Shown here one piece after another: positions 1 through 10,816 of a DNA stretch of 64,000 bases (position 1 is its first letter; every line of letters begins with the position of its first letter). The stretch is from Vitrella brassicaformis. Its lineage: Eukaryota; Sar; Vitrellaceae. The stretch covers positions 205,096 through 269,095 of the forward strand of contig CDMY01000447.1 of the NCBI GenBank assembly GCA_001179505.1, written 5' to 3'. Below the pieces are notes generated by a model. That model did no database searches. It worked only from the letters and a program-made list of their open reading frames with translations, and was not told the DNA's origin. Position numbers and translations under genes: made by a program.

Positions 1-54
1 CCCCGGATCACATTTGTCCATGCTGTCGTCTCTGATCTTGGTCTCACGGTGCAG

Positions 55-3000
55 GCAGGTACAATATGACGGAGTCTGCCGTCGAGTCGGGCCATCGCAA
101 CTACTATTATCTCAACTCTACCACCACTCTGTGCTCCATTGTGGTCTATGACGTCCCCTTCCAAGTATCGGATGACCACACGACTGTCTTGATGTCCATC
201 AACCACTTCGGCCGGAGACCGGACCCCACGCAGCCGCTTCGTAAGTAACTGACGGTGCGGGGCGGGGCGGGGCGGACGCATCCAGGCCTGTTGTCATCTG
301 GGTGTTGTATGGTCTGCTTCTTCAGCTGCCAGCACCGGCTGGTTTGACATCAATTACAGTGGCGAGGCCAATGAGGGCTTCGAGGTGTGTGTGAACGACA
401 ACACCACACACGTCAATAGGACTGACGATGGCAAGGGCAAGGGCGCTGTTGTGCAGTTCGACCACCATCCTGACCTGCACGTCGACTGGTATATTACGTG
501 ACAAAACAAACGATCCATTCATGTGTGTCTCTATGCATCATTCTCAATCCGATGATCAATCAGGTTTGCCTTCCAGGGGAACCCTTTCTCTTTCAGCCAG
601 GGCGGGCGCATCCGCTTGCCAAAGGTGGGGACCCGGTTCTACGGTGTGGGCTGCCGGTGGATCAATTTCTCTCCGCCGTTCAAGGGCTCGCCCCGCCTGC
701 TGGTGGCTCTAGAGCACCAAACGACGGGACGACACCCTTTGAGGCATCAGGACACTGCTTGGGTGGAGGCGGTCGACCACCAGAGGGCCAGGGTGGGCCT
801 GTGCAAGATACGCTCTGATCATGTCTCTCTATTGTCGTCGATCGACGATTGATGGATGGTGTGTTGTCCCTCCCTTCCAGGTGTGCGCTCGAGACGAGCC
901 CATATTCGAGACATCTGGGCATCGATCCATCCACATCAATTATCTGGCATTTGATCCATCCAAACTGCCCAACGAGCCGCACGCGCAGAGCGGCTCGGTC
1001 CTGACGGCCTGGCCCAACAGCCCACAGCCTTCCAAGGACATGCTTGAGACCATCCACCACCCATTCGACGCTGTTCACCACCACGGTCATGGCGATGACA
1101 CTCTCTTCCCCAACGCCCCCCACAGGATATGCATCAACGTGACCTTCTCGACGCCTTTTGACAGCGTGCCCTATGTCTTTGTGACGGCGAGCCACAGGGG
1201 CGAGAGGGAGAAGACCAAGGACTTCGAGGCCACGACTGCGTGGGTGGAGGAGCTGAGCGAGCGGGGGTTCAGGGGGTGCGTGACGGAGATGTGGTACCAT
1301 GACGGGCCTCACGAGCCCATCTGGCTCGAGTGGCTGGCCTTCGACGATCTCTTCATGTGGGACCCCATGCACAAACAGTAAGCAAAGAAGGAGACAGCAC
1401 ACCCACCCGCGCCGTGAACCTTCTCGTGTGTTTGCAGGCGTATGATGGGCGTGCGGGGGTCCCTCTTCATGCGTCTCGATTACTACTATTTCACCAGGAG
1501 TTCCGTGCCTTTTGCCTCGAGCATCCAGTCAGCCCTCACCGAGGCCGCAGGTCAGTCAATAGTCACACGGAAGCCAGAGCTCTCAGTGCAAGACAACGAT
1601 CCGTGGTCGTGTGCAGGCATAGCTGCGGCCCGGGTGAACATCAAGAACGTGTCCGATGCCTCCGGGCAGCTGAGTGATGTGCCCAACCTGATGATAGTCG
1701 AGTTCGACATCGCACCGCCAGAAAATGTAATGACGCGACGAAAGGTCACGCACACACATCATGATAGACACGCCATTGGTTCTGACCAATGATGGCTGCT
1801 GTGTCTCCTTTGCTCCATGCAGGGCGGCTTGCGCGAGATGGGCGCAGTGGACGCCATGCAGAAGATCGACGACCAGGTGCGGGCAAAACAGACGGAAAGA
1901 ATCCAATGGAGCAATCCGGCGTTAAGCTGATCCATTCATTGATGCTGTGCAGATTGCTCGAGAGACGGGCTCCTTCTGGCAGACCAAGTTCGCAGCAGAG
2001 TACCTGTCAGACGCAGTGGTTGCACCAATCGCACCCAAGAACAACACGGACGGCGCTCCACCCCCTGCAAAGAAGAAGAACAAACGCAGCCCCCCTCCCC
2101 TATCCAGCGGCGCCGGAAAGACCTACCCGCCATTCAACATGCCCAAGGCGTGGCTAGAGTACAGGGCGGACTGTGTGGTGGGCCCTTGGACGATCGACGG
2201 CAAATGCAGCAGCCAAGGGAAGGACAAATGCGACCGGATGCAGAGTGAGTTCTCAGCAGACAGGGAGGGAGGGAGATGGATGTCTTTGTTGGTCTGGCCG
2301 CCTTGCTGCGTGCAGGTGGTTTTTTGCGTCAGCGTCGTGAGATGGTGCGGCAGAAGTCGACTACAGGGAAGGAGTGCCCACCGCTCACCCGCAATGTGCC
2401 GTGCAACATTCCACCATGCTGGGAAGAGGCAGCAGGGGCGACACAAGCAGGTAGCACCTGTGACGTTAGACTGACTGAGACGAACGCCATGCTACCTCTC
2501 TCTCTCTCAACCGTTTGTTTGTTGTGGCTCAGCCGGGGAGAGGAGTCCGGCTGCGGTGTCGTCACAGATGGGCGGCAGCAGCCGGGAGCCGGTCAGCACG
2601 CAGGAAGCTGCTCAGGTAGGCGGCGCACACTGGCACACAGAGACATGCACAGATGGCTCGTGAAGGAAGGGATAAGACGCAATGTCCACTGTCCATCAGG
2701 CGCAGGATGATTTCTCCAGCCAGCAGTCGATGGGTGGCGACAATCTTGAGGAGATCGAGCCGCCCCCCGGCGGCAACAAGGAGAAGAAGAACCCACATCG
2801 CAACCTCATCGTCGCAGCCATGTCTGTCGCCGTCATTCTAGCCATACCTTGCACCGGCGCCGCGATACTGGTCAGTCAGTCTTTGACGCCACACGTGAGA
2901 CACACACATCCGTCCTTCGTCTCCTCCTGCAGGCGTGTGTGGTCTACTTCTGTCGGTCCAAGGAGCGCGGGCCCGTCAACATCTGTTCTGCCGATCCCTC

Positions 3001-3322
3001 CCAGGTGGACTCCCCCCAGCCCGGCGTCCCCAAGATGGTGGGCAGGTACCGCCAGCAAGTGGACGACATCGACATCACACGGACACAAAGAGACATCTGC
3101 GATGACGCCGTGCCCCCAGCCATGCAGACCAAGGACGACCCTGCCCACGACTCAGCCCCAACTTTCAACAGGGAGAGCAGTCTAGACGAGATCGAATTGG
3201 CCACTCCGGTGGACGCGCAGTTCAAGTATACCCCAACACGCCTGCCGCCATTGGGTGTGGCCGCCCAGCAGCAGGCCGCTGCCAGAGAAAGGGGAGAGGC
3301 CGGGGGCGTTTCTCTCATCTAG
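55..3322 (+). CDS. Type I membrane adhesin: H-type-lectin-like repeats, TSP1 domain, TM helix and cytoplasmic tail (5' partial)
   Basis: The 5' end lies outside the window; the first visible exon begins after an acceptor at about 54. Joined exons give at least two clear H-type-lectin-like units, around 600-800 (INFSPPFKGSPRLLVALEHQ) and 1130-1380 (FSTPFDSVPYVFVTASH, then GFRGC and WLEWLAF), plus a more divergent unit at 66-480. Next come an unassigned segment (1440-2150) and a thrombospondin type 1 domain (2160-2440) with the CVVGPW start and the GKECPPL and PCNIPPC cysteines. A low-complexity spacer leads to one hydrophobic segment (NLIVAAMSVAVILAIPCTG, about 2800-2940), CVVYFCRSKE and a cytoplasmic tail of about 120 residues ending at TAG 3320-3322. 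Carbohydrate and TSP1 domains on a single-pass protein suggest a cell-surface or secretory-organelle adhesin like apicomplexan microneme proteins. The tail lacks the terminal Trp of TRAP-type tails. Domain calls are from pattern recognition. Confidence 0.72.
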
Positions 3323-3866
3323 CATAGTGACAGCTGGACAGACGGCATCGTGTGATTGTTTTGAAGCGTGAAGCGCACGGTCTGTCAGGTGTTTTCTCAG
3401 CTAGCTGTGTCGATGGGATGGTGGATGGATGGATGGATTATCTTTCCTTATGTGAAGGAGACCGCGGGCGGGGCGGTGGGGTGGGGGAGGTGTCGTGTAT
3501 ATGTGTGTCGATTTCTGCTGCTGCGATTGGCTACTCGTCTGTCTGGCTGACAGTGGCTGTACAGTGGTTGGGTGACAGACAGGGGGGAACAGGACACCTG
3601 GTGGATTGGATTTCGTGGACAGACACACACATATTGTATGGTTGACACACTCAGACCAACGCACATGCACATGCAAAAAGTGAGTGGGAGGTTATCCTAT
3701 CACCAGCAACCATATGTACACGCAGCGCAGCAAACGGCAGGGCAGGGCAGCCGACACACTTGTACAAGTCAGCAACGGATGGACAGATTGATTCATTTGC
3801 ACCCCCTCCCCCATCCATCCATCCAGCTCAACACATCCCCCCGCTATCAATCAGTCAGTCCATCGA
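3323..3866. other. Spacer between convergent genes
   Basis: This stretch separates the adhesin stop from the dynactin p25 stop, so it holds two 3' untranslated regions. It contains GGATG and CA-rich simple repeats and no coding exon I can support. Confidence 0.6.
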
Positions 3867-5025
3867 TCAGGTGCCGCGTGCCGCCCGTGAGGACTTCTGC
3901 TGGGGCACAAACCGGCGGTAGTACGCATTGGCCCTCTCCTGCACACACACATCGGACACATCGGACACACACATCGAACACATCCGTATTAGCGCTTGGG
4001 TGGCTCGGCTGTCTGTGTGCGTGGCCCACGCACGCACCTTATGCACAAACTGCACGGACTCGGGCAGCTCCCCCAGGCAACGCCCTGACCGACCACACAG
4101 CAGCCGTGGTGTAGGAGAACAGAACAGACCGGCGTCAGTCCAGGGGGTCCCAGTCGCCCACCTGGCGTCCCTCCAAACACGGTGAATGGCGGCACCACTG
4201 TGTCGGGTGGCAGGATCGTCCCTGCAGAAGGGAGGCACCCACACACACACACAAAAAGAGCAACAGATCGTTGGGTGCCTTGTCGTCGTGCCTTCAAGTG
4301 TGCCGCCCGCCACGCCCTCACCCGGCAGTATGCGGCAGTTGTCCTTGATGACACACCGCTTGCACTGACAGCCCACAACACAACACAACACAACACAACA
4401 AGAGCCAACCAAGCCACACACACGTTGGCCTCTGGGACGGGCCAGTGCTCTGTGCATCCCTCCTGTGTATGTATCGCGTGGTTACTTACAATGATGCAGT
4501 TGTCTCCGATGTCGACATAGGATCCGATGAGGGCCGCGTTGACGACCGTCTTGTCCCCTATCGTCACGTAGTCGCCGATGGCCATCGGGAAGAACGCAAA
4601 CCCACTGCAGTCAGTGCAGTCAGTGCAGACACACACAGATGCGGAACAACATGTCATGACTTGGTGGTGGTGCTGTGGTGGGCAGGCAGGGCACCCCACC
4701 CTCTGTATTTCTTGTAAGGCGGCCTGAGCACGGTGTCCTCGCCCACAATGACATACTTGCCGATCCTCAGCAGCGCCAAATCGCCACGAAGGATCACACC
4801 GGGCTTGATTATCGACTGCATGACACACACAACACCGGAACGAACAGAGAGTCAGAACGTCAGCAGAGGTGTGTTCAGTGTTGTTTGTTTTCAGACCCGT
4901 CCTGACAGCTGAATGTTTTGGCTGCCGCAGAGGACCGATTTGCGGCTGACTTTGTTGCCCGACGCCGTCTGGATGTACTCAGACTTGTGGTAGTAGATGG
5001 GATCCTCCACATACATCGACAACAT
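3867..5025 (-). CDS. DCTN5: Dynactin subunit 5 (p25), left-handed beta-helix protein
   Basis: Six or more exons join into a near full-length p25. Exon 1 (4897-5025) encodes 43 residues including [18 protein letters not shown] and [10 protein letters not shown], the diagnostic p25 N-terminus. Later exons give [19 protein letters not shown] (up to 4815), [20 protein letters not shown] (4490-4604), [32 protein letters not shown], then [12 protein letters not shown] and YYRRFVP before the TGA at 3867-3869. The hexapeptide-repeat pattern (IGxxVxIG) is that of the p25/p27 pointed-end complex of dynactin, which links dynein to membrane cargo. It is not a gamma-carbonic anhydrase: the zinc histidines are not evident and the C-terminal PETVVPPF-type motif is p25-specific. 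Start chosen as the first ATG of exon 1; an alternative Met is three codons downstream. The ferredoxin gene starts 243 bp away on the other strand. Confidence 0.93.
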
Positions 5026-5268
5026 ATCGATAGAACTATCACTCTCTCATCTCACGTCATGTGGGCCATGAAAGGCCTTGTGGGACCGTGACTGAGAAGA
5101 ATTCTCCTTCAACGTCGCAGCTTCCTTTCCTGCCAAGCTCGCAGCCTGTTCCGTTTTTCTGTCCGCCCCAACCGCTGCTGATCCGGGCGTTTGTCCAAAG
5201 AGTTCTCTGCTACGTCTGTGCTGCTTTGAGAGACGAAATAAAGGCAGATCCGACGGCAGATCTCCGGA

Positions 5269-5772
5269 ATGGACTCATCTTGCCTGCTGCCATCCGTCCT
5301 CAAGGCGCTGCTGGTTTCAGCCCTGTGGGCTCTGCTGATGGTCCTTCCCGCATCTGGCGACTCATTATTGAGAAGAAGGAACGGCGCGGCGTTCGCTGCA
5401 ACGAGACCACAATGGCGCGGTGAAAGCACGAGGCCGCACCGACGGATGAGAGCGAGGCCCTTGCAAATGGTAAGAGAATAGCGAGGCAACGCGTTCAGGT
5501 TCATTCATTCTGCATCGGCTGCGCCTCTGCTGTAGGTGACGATAACGTTCGAGCCGAGCAAGAAGGCGATAGAGGCCAAGCCGGGCGAGTCACTGGCTGA
5601 GATATGCGCCAAGAACAAGATCCCTGTCAAGTACAACTGCAAGAAGGGCCAGTGCGCCACGTGCGAGTCGACCCTGAGGAACGACAAGAACGGCCGGACG
5701 CAGAAGATAAGGCCGTGCATCTACACTGTGGGCTCCTTGCCAAAGGCGTGGACGTGCATCGTCAACGGCTGA
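5269..5772 (+). CDS. Plastid-type 2Fe-2S ferredoxin-like protein with bipartite targeting presequence
   Basis: There are two exons, 5269-5469 and 5536-5772, with a GT-AG intron in phase 0, giving 145 residues. The N-terminus is a hydrophobic signal peptide (LLVSALWALLMVLPASG) followed by a basic, acid-poor stretch (LLRRRNGAAFAATRPQW), the layout expected for import into a complex plastid through the ER. The mature part starts VTITFEPSKKAIEAKPGESL and carries the cluster signature CKKGQCATC (C-x4-C-x2-C), with a later Cys in IRPCIYT as probable fourth ligand. The protein is short after the cluster loop (GSLPKAWTCIVNG) and lacks the acidic C-terminus of photosynthetic ferredoxin, so it may be a FdC- or assembly-type ferredoxin rather than the main PSI acceptor. 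Targeting is inferred. Confidence 0.82.
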
Positions 5773-6234
5773 GTGAGGTGACGGACGACCTGCCGTGCAC
5801 CCACCCCATCCAAGATAGACGAGAATGTGGCCTGTGGATGAATGATGTGAAGGTGCGGCGAGAGGGGGGAGGGAGATTGTTTCATTCATTCATTCGGTGG
5901 ATAGACAGCGCTTTGACTGCATGATGTTGGATTGGGCTGCTGTGCCCCCTTAGATTCGGAGACGATTGATGGGTCATATGGGATGTATGGCTGACGACTG
6001 ACTCAATCAGTGAACGAGTGCACATGTGCATGTGAATACATCAATCACATCAGTGGCTGCTGGCTCACAGCTGGCGATTTGCAGGGGGGACGCATTCAAG
6101 AGAATCAGTTGATTGACAGTCCCATCGCATCAGACCAAAAACATCCTCACTTGGGTTTAGGCACACACGCTATGCTACTGTTTGTCCGCCTGTCTGACCG
6201 TCTGACTGTCTGGGCCACACACATGCACTGCATG
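5773..6234. other. Spacer between convergent ferredoxin and EMC10 genes
   Basis: Both flanking genes end here. The sequence is mixed, with ATTC and CTGT simple repeats and no supportable exon. Confidence 0.55.
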
Positions 6235-8071
6235 CTACCGTCCCCCTCCCCCTCCCCCTCCCCCGCCNNNNNNNNNNNNNNNNNNNNNNNNNNNNNNNNN
6301 NNNNNNNNNNNNNNNNNNNNNNNNNNNNNNNNNNNNNNNNNNNNNNNNNNNNNNNNNNNNNNNNNNNNNNNNNNNNNNNNNNNNNNNNNNNNNNNNNNNN
6401 NNNNNNNNNNNNNNNNNNNNNNNNNNNNNNNNNNNNNNNNNNNNNNNNNNNNNNNNNNNNNNNNNNNNNNNNNNNNNNNNNNNNNNNNNNNNNNNNNNNN
6501 NNNNNNNNNNNNNNNNNNNNNNNNNNNNNNNNNNNNNNNNNNNNNNNNNNNNNNNNNNNNNNNNNNNGCCCCTCCCTCCACCACCTGCACCAACACAACC
6601 CACATCAGGCGAGTCAAACGCACGATTCATTCAACATCCAACGATCTATGCATGCAAAAGAGCTGCGTTTGGTTGGCCCTTACCTGCTCCGGCCTGGCCC
6701 TCCTCGGGCTGCTGCAGGAGGCTGAGGATCAGCGCAGCACCCAATAACAGCCACCACTGCAGCATCCAACGGAAGGCACAGATGTTTATCAGCCAGCGTC
6801 ACCGGGCAGGCAGTGTGCAGTGTCCTCGTGTCTGTCTGTTTGGGTACGTACGTATTTCTGGAAGAAGGACGGCTCCTTCTGCTCCTTGCCGTCCTCCTTG
6901 CCACCCCCTGACACACACAAAGCAGCAGCAGAGCAGTGAGTGGTTCAGACACGGCAGCCGCCGGCTGGACGTGCGGTGCGCTTCGCTGTCACCGAGCACC
7001 CTTAAGTAATCACCTTCGGGTGGTCTTGGAGCCGTCAGTATGTGTGGCCTGACCCAATCACACGCACAGCCACGATATGGACGCATGTGTCGCTCTTTTC
7101 AGGTGTGGTGTGCGTGCTTACGTGTCTGCCTCTGTGGGCGTTTCGACAGCGATCTCAAGCTTCTCCAGCAAATCATACCCGAACTGACCCCACACCCCCA
7201 CACACAGCCATCTCATCTCATCTCACTGAAGCTTTGAGGGGCGTGTGTGTGTGCATATGTTCAATCACCTCCCGTTTGCTCGAGAAGGACATAGCTATGG
7301 GCGACCCCTTGTCCGTCAGGTGGAGACTCAGCACACCCACACTCCCCTTCAGGTCCAGCCTGTCCTGTAAGCAGGATGTCCGCACGCACACAGACACACA
7401 CGACATCGAGCTTCGGGCCTGTGGCAAGCTTGTGTGTCTTTAATCTACCATCTACCAGAGCAGTGGATGCCATGATGCTCTCGTCCTTGGCGTCATTTGG
7501 AGTGAGGCGAAAGCTCAGCCACAGGCGCCCAGCCTGAAGGACGGACGAACCGCACGATTGATGCCAACACACACAGCAATGGATACCCTAAGGGGAAGGG
7601 CAGCACGGTGTGTGTGCACTGCTTACGTGTTGAGTCTGCTGTAGGTGTTCGAGTGGGAGTGGCGGGTCAGCGACGGTGGCGCTTCCCTCGAGCACCACTC
7701 CTGTCACCGGGCTGCGCACCAGCTCCAAATCAGCGTAGTGACGCCACGCACCTGCAGCCAACCACGCCATACACACACAGACGCTACACGTACACTCCCT
7801 CCAGCTGACTGACTCGCTGTGCTGTACCTGAGCTGGAGTCGCCAGGCAAGATGCACTCGAGTTTGTAGGTGTTGTAGGACGACGACACTGCCCTCGTTCT
7901 TTCGATTCCAAGCAAGCAGCAGAGAGCGGCCGCAGCCAGGGGCAGGAAAGGAGTGCAGCGCCTCACTCGGGATGGGCGGCTTTGGCTTGATCTGTGATGG
8001 GTGTGCAGGGGAAGGGACGATGCTGCTGGTGTGTCCGTGATCTGCGGCGACGTCCGACACTCAGGCGCCAT
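6235..8071 (-). CDS. EMC10: ER membrane protein complex subunit 10 (EMC10-like), C-terminus interrupted by an assembly gap
   Basis: The proposed start at 8071 gives an N-terminal extension and then a signal-peptide-like segment (FLPLAAAALCCLLG), followed by SSSYNTYKLECILPG. Downstream exons encode WRHYADLELVRSPVTGVVLEG (about 7620-7750), GRLWLSFRLTPNDAKDES (about 7460-7540), DRLDLKGSVGVLSLHLTDKG (about 7270-7370), then GGKEDGKEQKEPSFFQKY (about 6850-6905) joined to WWLLLGAALILSLLQQPEEG (about 6695-6750). The SFFQKY plus single TM helix plus glycine-rich tail is the hallmark of EMC10, a subunit of the ER insertase for tail-anchored and multipass proteins. The last exon runs GGGGRG into the N gap and emerges as a nine-glycine run plus Arg before TAG at 6235-6237. 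The reading frame is kept only if the true gap length is a multiple of three. The first exon lies partly inside a duplicated segment. Confidence 0.76.
6268..6567. other. Assembly gap of exactly 300 N
   Basis: There are exactly 300 N, bounded on the left by a CCCCCT-type repeat and on the right by CCCTCC, so the size is probably nominal. The gap sits in the Gly-rich final exon of the EMC10-like gene. Confidence 0.99.
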
Positions 8072-8240
8072 CGTGATGAGTCTTCTCCACCTGCATCGAC
8101 GCAAGAGGGCATTTTTTCATTCAATATGGGATCTGTGGCAGCAATGCCTTATCCGTCATCTTACCAGGACGTTGCTGCACTTTCCTGGTTCTCTCCTCAG
8201 CTAAGCGCGCAGACCAAACCCTGGACCTCAAACCCTACGA
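8007..8240 (+). repeat. Duplicated promoter/first-exon segment, copy A
   Basis: This segment is near-identical by eye to the reverse complement of 15434-15650, with a few small indels. It covers the start of EMC10 (ATG on the minus strand at 8069-8071) and most of the interval before the helical-repeat gene (start 8277). Shared blocks include the strings around CTGCTGGTGTGTCCGTGATC and GTGGCAGCAATGCCTTATCC. Confidence 0.9.
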
Positions 8241-8276
8241 GGGTCATGGCGAGGGTTGCACCAACTCCGTTCCGTG

Positions 8277-10816
8277 ATGCAGGCGTTGAGCGCAGCAGCA
8301 CGGCACTGCCGCTCTCTGCCCCGGCCTCTCCCGCCCCTCCTGCCGTTTGTCCGGCGCCAGTCATCACCGGCGGCAGCTGCCCAATCTGACTTTGACTTTC
8401 ATCGGTTCGCCTTTGCTGCGCCCGCATTCGAAGATCTGGCCACCGGCAACCTCTCCGGCTCCCTCAGCAAGGTTAACAATGATTTCCCTGTGTATGAGGC
8501 GGGAGGGGAGAGCGAGGGCCTCTGGCGACGGTATGCGGCTGAGCTGCGGAGGCGGGGCGTGACCAACATCGATGACTACGAGAGGATGGCCGAGGTCTTC
8601 GCCAGAAAGAGATTCCATCAGGTATGGAGTTCGCTGGCCGAATGTCAGTGCAGATGGGTGTCTGTCTGTCTGTCGCTGCGTGGGCCTTGTTTGTTTGTCA
8701 GGCGACCTTTTGGGATAAGGTGACAGAGTCGTCTCGTCCCCTCTTTGAGGCGGAGCGCACCCACCTCGACCAGCTGCTCAACATCGGTAGACACACACAC
8801 ACACCAACGTCGTATGCAGGATCGGATCCTGCAAACGTTTGTGTGGATCCTTCGTCTGTGCGGATCGGATCGGTCAGGCGACCCGACTCGTACGCCAAGA
8901 TCAGCTGTCGTTCAGACAGCCTGATCCAGCTGCTCATCCGCAGGGGCCGGCAGGACTTCCACGGCCTCCCTACCGACACCGTCACGCGCCTCGTCACCAT
9001 ACTCGCATCACTCGGCCGCAAACACATTCAGGTGAGATACATGTAGATAGTTAACAGAGGTGAGCACAGATCACATGGCGGGGCGGACAGTCACCCTTTG
9101 TGTGTCTGGTTTGTTGACGCGTCGATCAGTTGATAAATGACGTGGCCGAGTTGGTGATAGAGGAGGCGGTGGCCTTCTCCCCCCGCAGCCTGATCGACCT
9201 CCTGCACAGCTATGCGGCGCTCGAGTCGCGGGACGACGAGATGCTGCGGCACGCTGCCCGCCGGCTGCACCCCCTGCTGTATGTGGGCAAGCTCACGCCC
9301 TTCGAGAAGACCAAACTCGCACGCACCTACGCGCTGCTCAAGTTCAGCCACTCCACCTTCTTCCGCACCGTGGCTGAGGAAATTCTGGGCGAATACGAAC
9401 GGCTCCAGGCCAAGATAGGTACGGATGCAGGCACAGGACGACACACAAAGACTTGATATTTTCATGTGCATGTGTGGCGCTCGCCTCGCCGTGTGCAGGC
9501 CTGGGTCAGGTGGAGCAGCAGGACCTTGCCGTGACGGCCGCCCCGACAGACGCACTCTTCTCCCGCTACTCCCTCCCCAGCTACGAGTACGGCTGTGGGC
9601 TGCCGTCCCTCTATGGCCTGCCCCTGGGCAGCCGCATCCGGAAAAAGGCCGGCAAGGGCGGCGAGGAGGGGCTGGAGGGGTGGCAAGTGGAGATGAACGA
9701 GGGGCGTGAGAAGGAGGTGAATGCGGGGCTGGCTGAGGAGAGGCGGGACCTGCCAGAGGCTGTGGAGGGGCGGGTGGTGGAGTATGACCTCGGGCAGATC
9801 GCCATCGTCATGGACGCAATTCTCCTGGTCAGTGCATGCCATACAGACGTTTTCTCACGGTGAACCCGTCTCTCGTCACGTGTGGGTCCGTGTGCAGCTT
9901 CGGTTTCACGAGTGGGCTGACTACTACCGTGAACTGCGGACGGTGCTGGCCAAGCGGCTGCATGAGCCACAGGCAGTGGAGCAGCTCGACCCCCTGCAGC
10001 TCGCCGCTGCCATGAACTTCCTCTCCACCAATCGGCTCGTCGCTGAGAACGAGGACCTCGTCACGGCCATGACCAGACGGTCAGCCAGCAACCACTTCCG
10101 CCCCACACAACCATGCAGCCATTTCCCCCCGTTGTGTGTATTCTCCCTCTTTCGTGTGCAGCATGTTTCGCCTGTTCCACGCCGACCTGGCCAAGCCGTT
10201 CCACCTGGTGTTTTACCACAAGGGTCTGGTGAGTTGGCGGCAGACCCCCGCCCGCGCCAAAAATGCCCGTGGCCGCACTCTGCGGTTCTTCGTGTTGCGC
10301 AAGCTGCCGTGGCTGGAGGCCAAGGAAGAGGGAGAGCGCTTCAGTGTGCTCGAGAGGCTGGGGGAACACATCTGCCAACGCGTCCACTAGTAAGGATTGC
10401 TGGCACGGCACATCACGCCCCGTCCACAGAGAATGTATACAACGTAACGTGGTGGTGTGGTGTTGGTGCGCATGGTCATAGTTTCACGTTGGGCGAGTTG
10501 TCGTCTGTGTTGCGGTCGCTGGCCTACCTCGACTTTGGCGACGCTGACTTCTATCGTGTCTTTGTGCCCTTCATCAAGGTACACTGTGACGCCTGTCGGA
10601 TGTGACGTCGCGTGTGTGAGTGCGTGTGTATATGGGTCTGTGTAGGAGCGTGTGGGCGACTTGGCGTGTGTGGATGTGTCCAACGTCATGCAGGCCTTCA
10701 ATCGGCAGCGGCTGGAGGACAGGCATCTGTTCTATCTCCTGGGCAAGCAGTGGCAGGCCAAAGAGGCAGACTTCGTGAGCGTCAAATGGCGCGGCAAGGT
10801 CATTCAGGGACAGTAG
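8277..10816 (+). CDS. Organellar helical-repeat RNA-binding protein, FASTK/RAP-like N-terminal region
   Basis: This gene has about nine exons. The ATG at 8277 opens MQALSAAARHCRSLPRPLPP, basic and acid-free, a good mitochondrial or plastid presequence. Exons then encode repeated alpha-helical units: DSLIQLLIRRGRQDFHGLPT, LINDVAELVIEEAVAFSPRS, LIDLLHSYAALESRDDEMLR, LARTYALLKFSHSTFFRTVA, LAAAMNFLSTNRLVAENEDL, LGELSSVLRSLAYLDFGDAD and NVMQAFNRQRLEDRHLFYLL. They end VKWRGKVIQGQ with TAG 10814-10816. The A-x-L-x-x-Y/F pattern matches helical repeats of the FAST-kinase/RAP proteins that bind organellar transcripts. I see no RAP domain at the C-terminus, so the assignment rests on the repeats and presequence. 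An acidic linker (about 9660-9780) separates two repeat blocks. Divergent from EMC10, starts 206 bp apart. Confidence 0.68.

Noticed and set aside
3867-5025. Gamma-carbonic anhydrase identity for the beta-helix protein
   Set aside because: The N-terminal [17 protein letters not shown] and C-terminal PPDTVVPPF signatures are dynactin p25, and the zinc-binding His pattern is not seen.
6010-6747. Open frames spanning the N block
   Set aside because: Continuity across unknown bases is artificial; only the minus-strand Gly-rich frame has independent support from EMC10.
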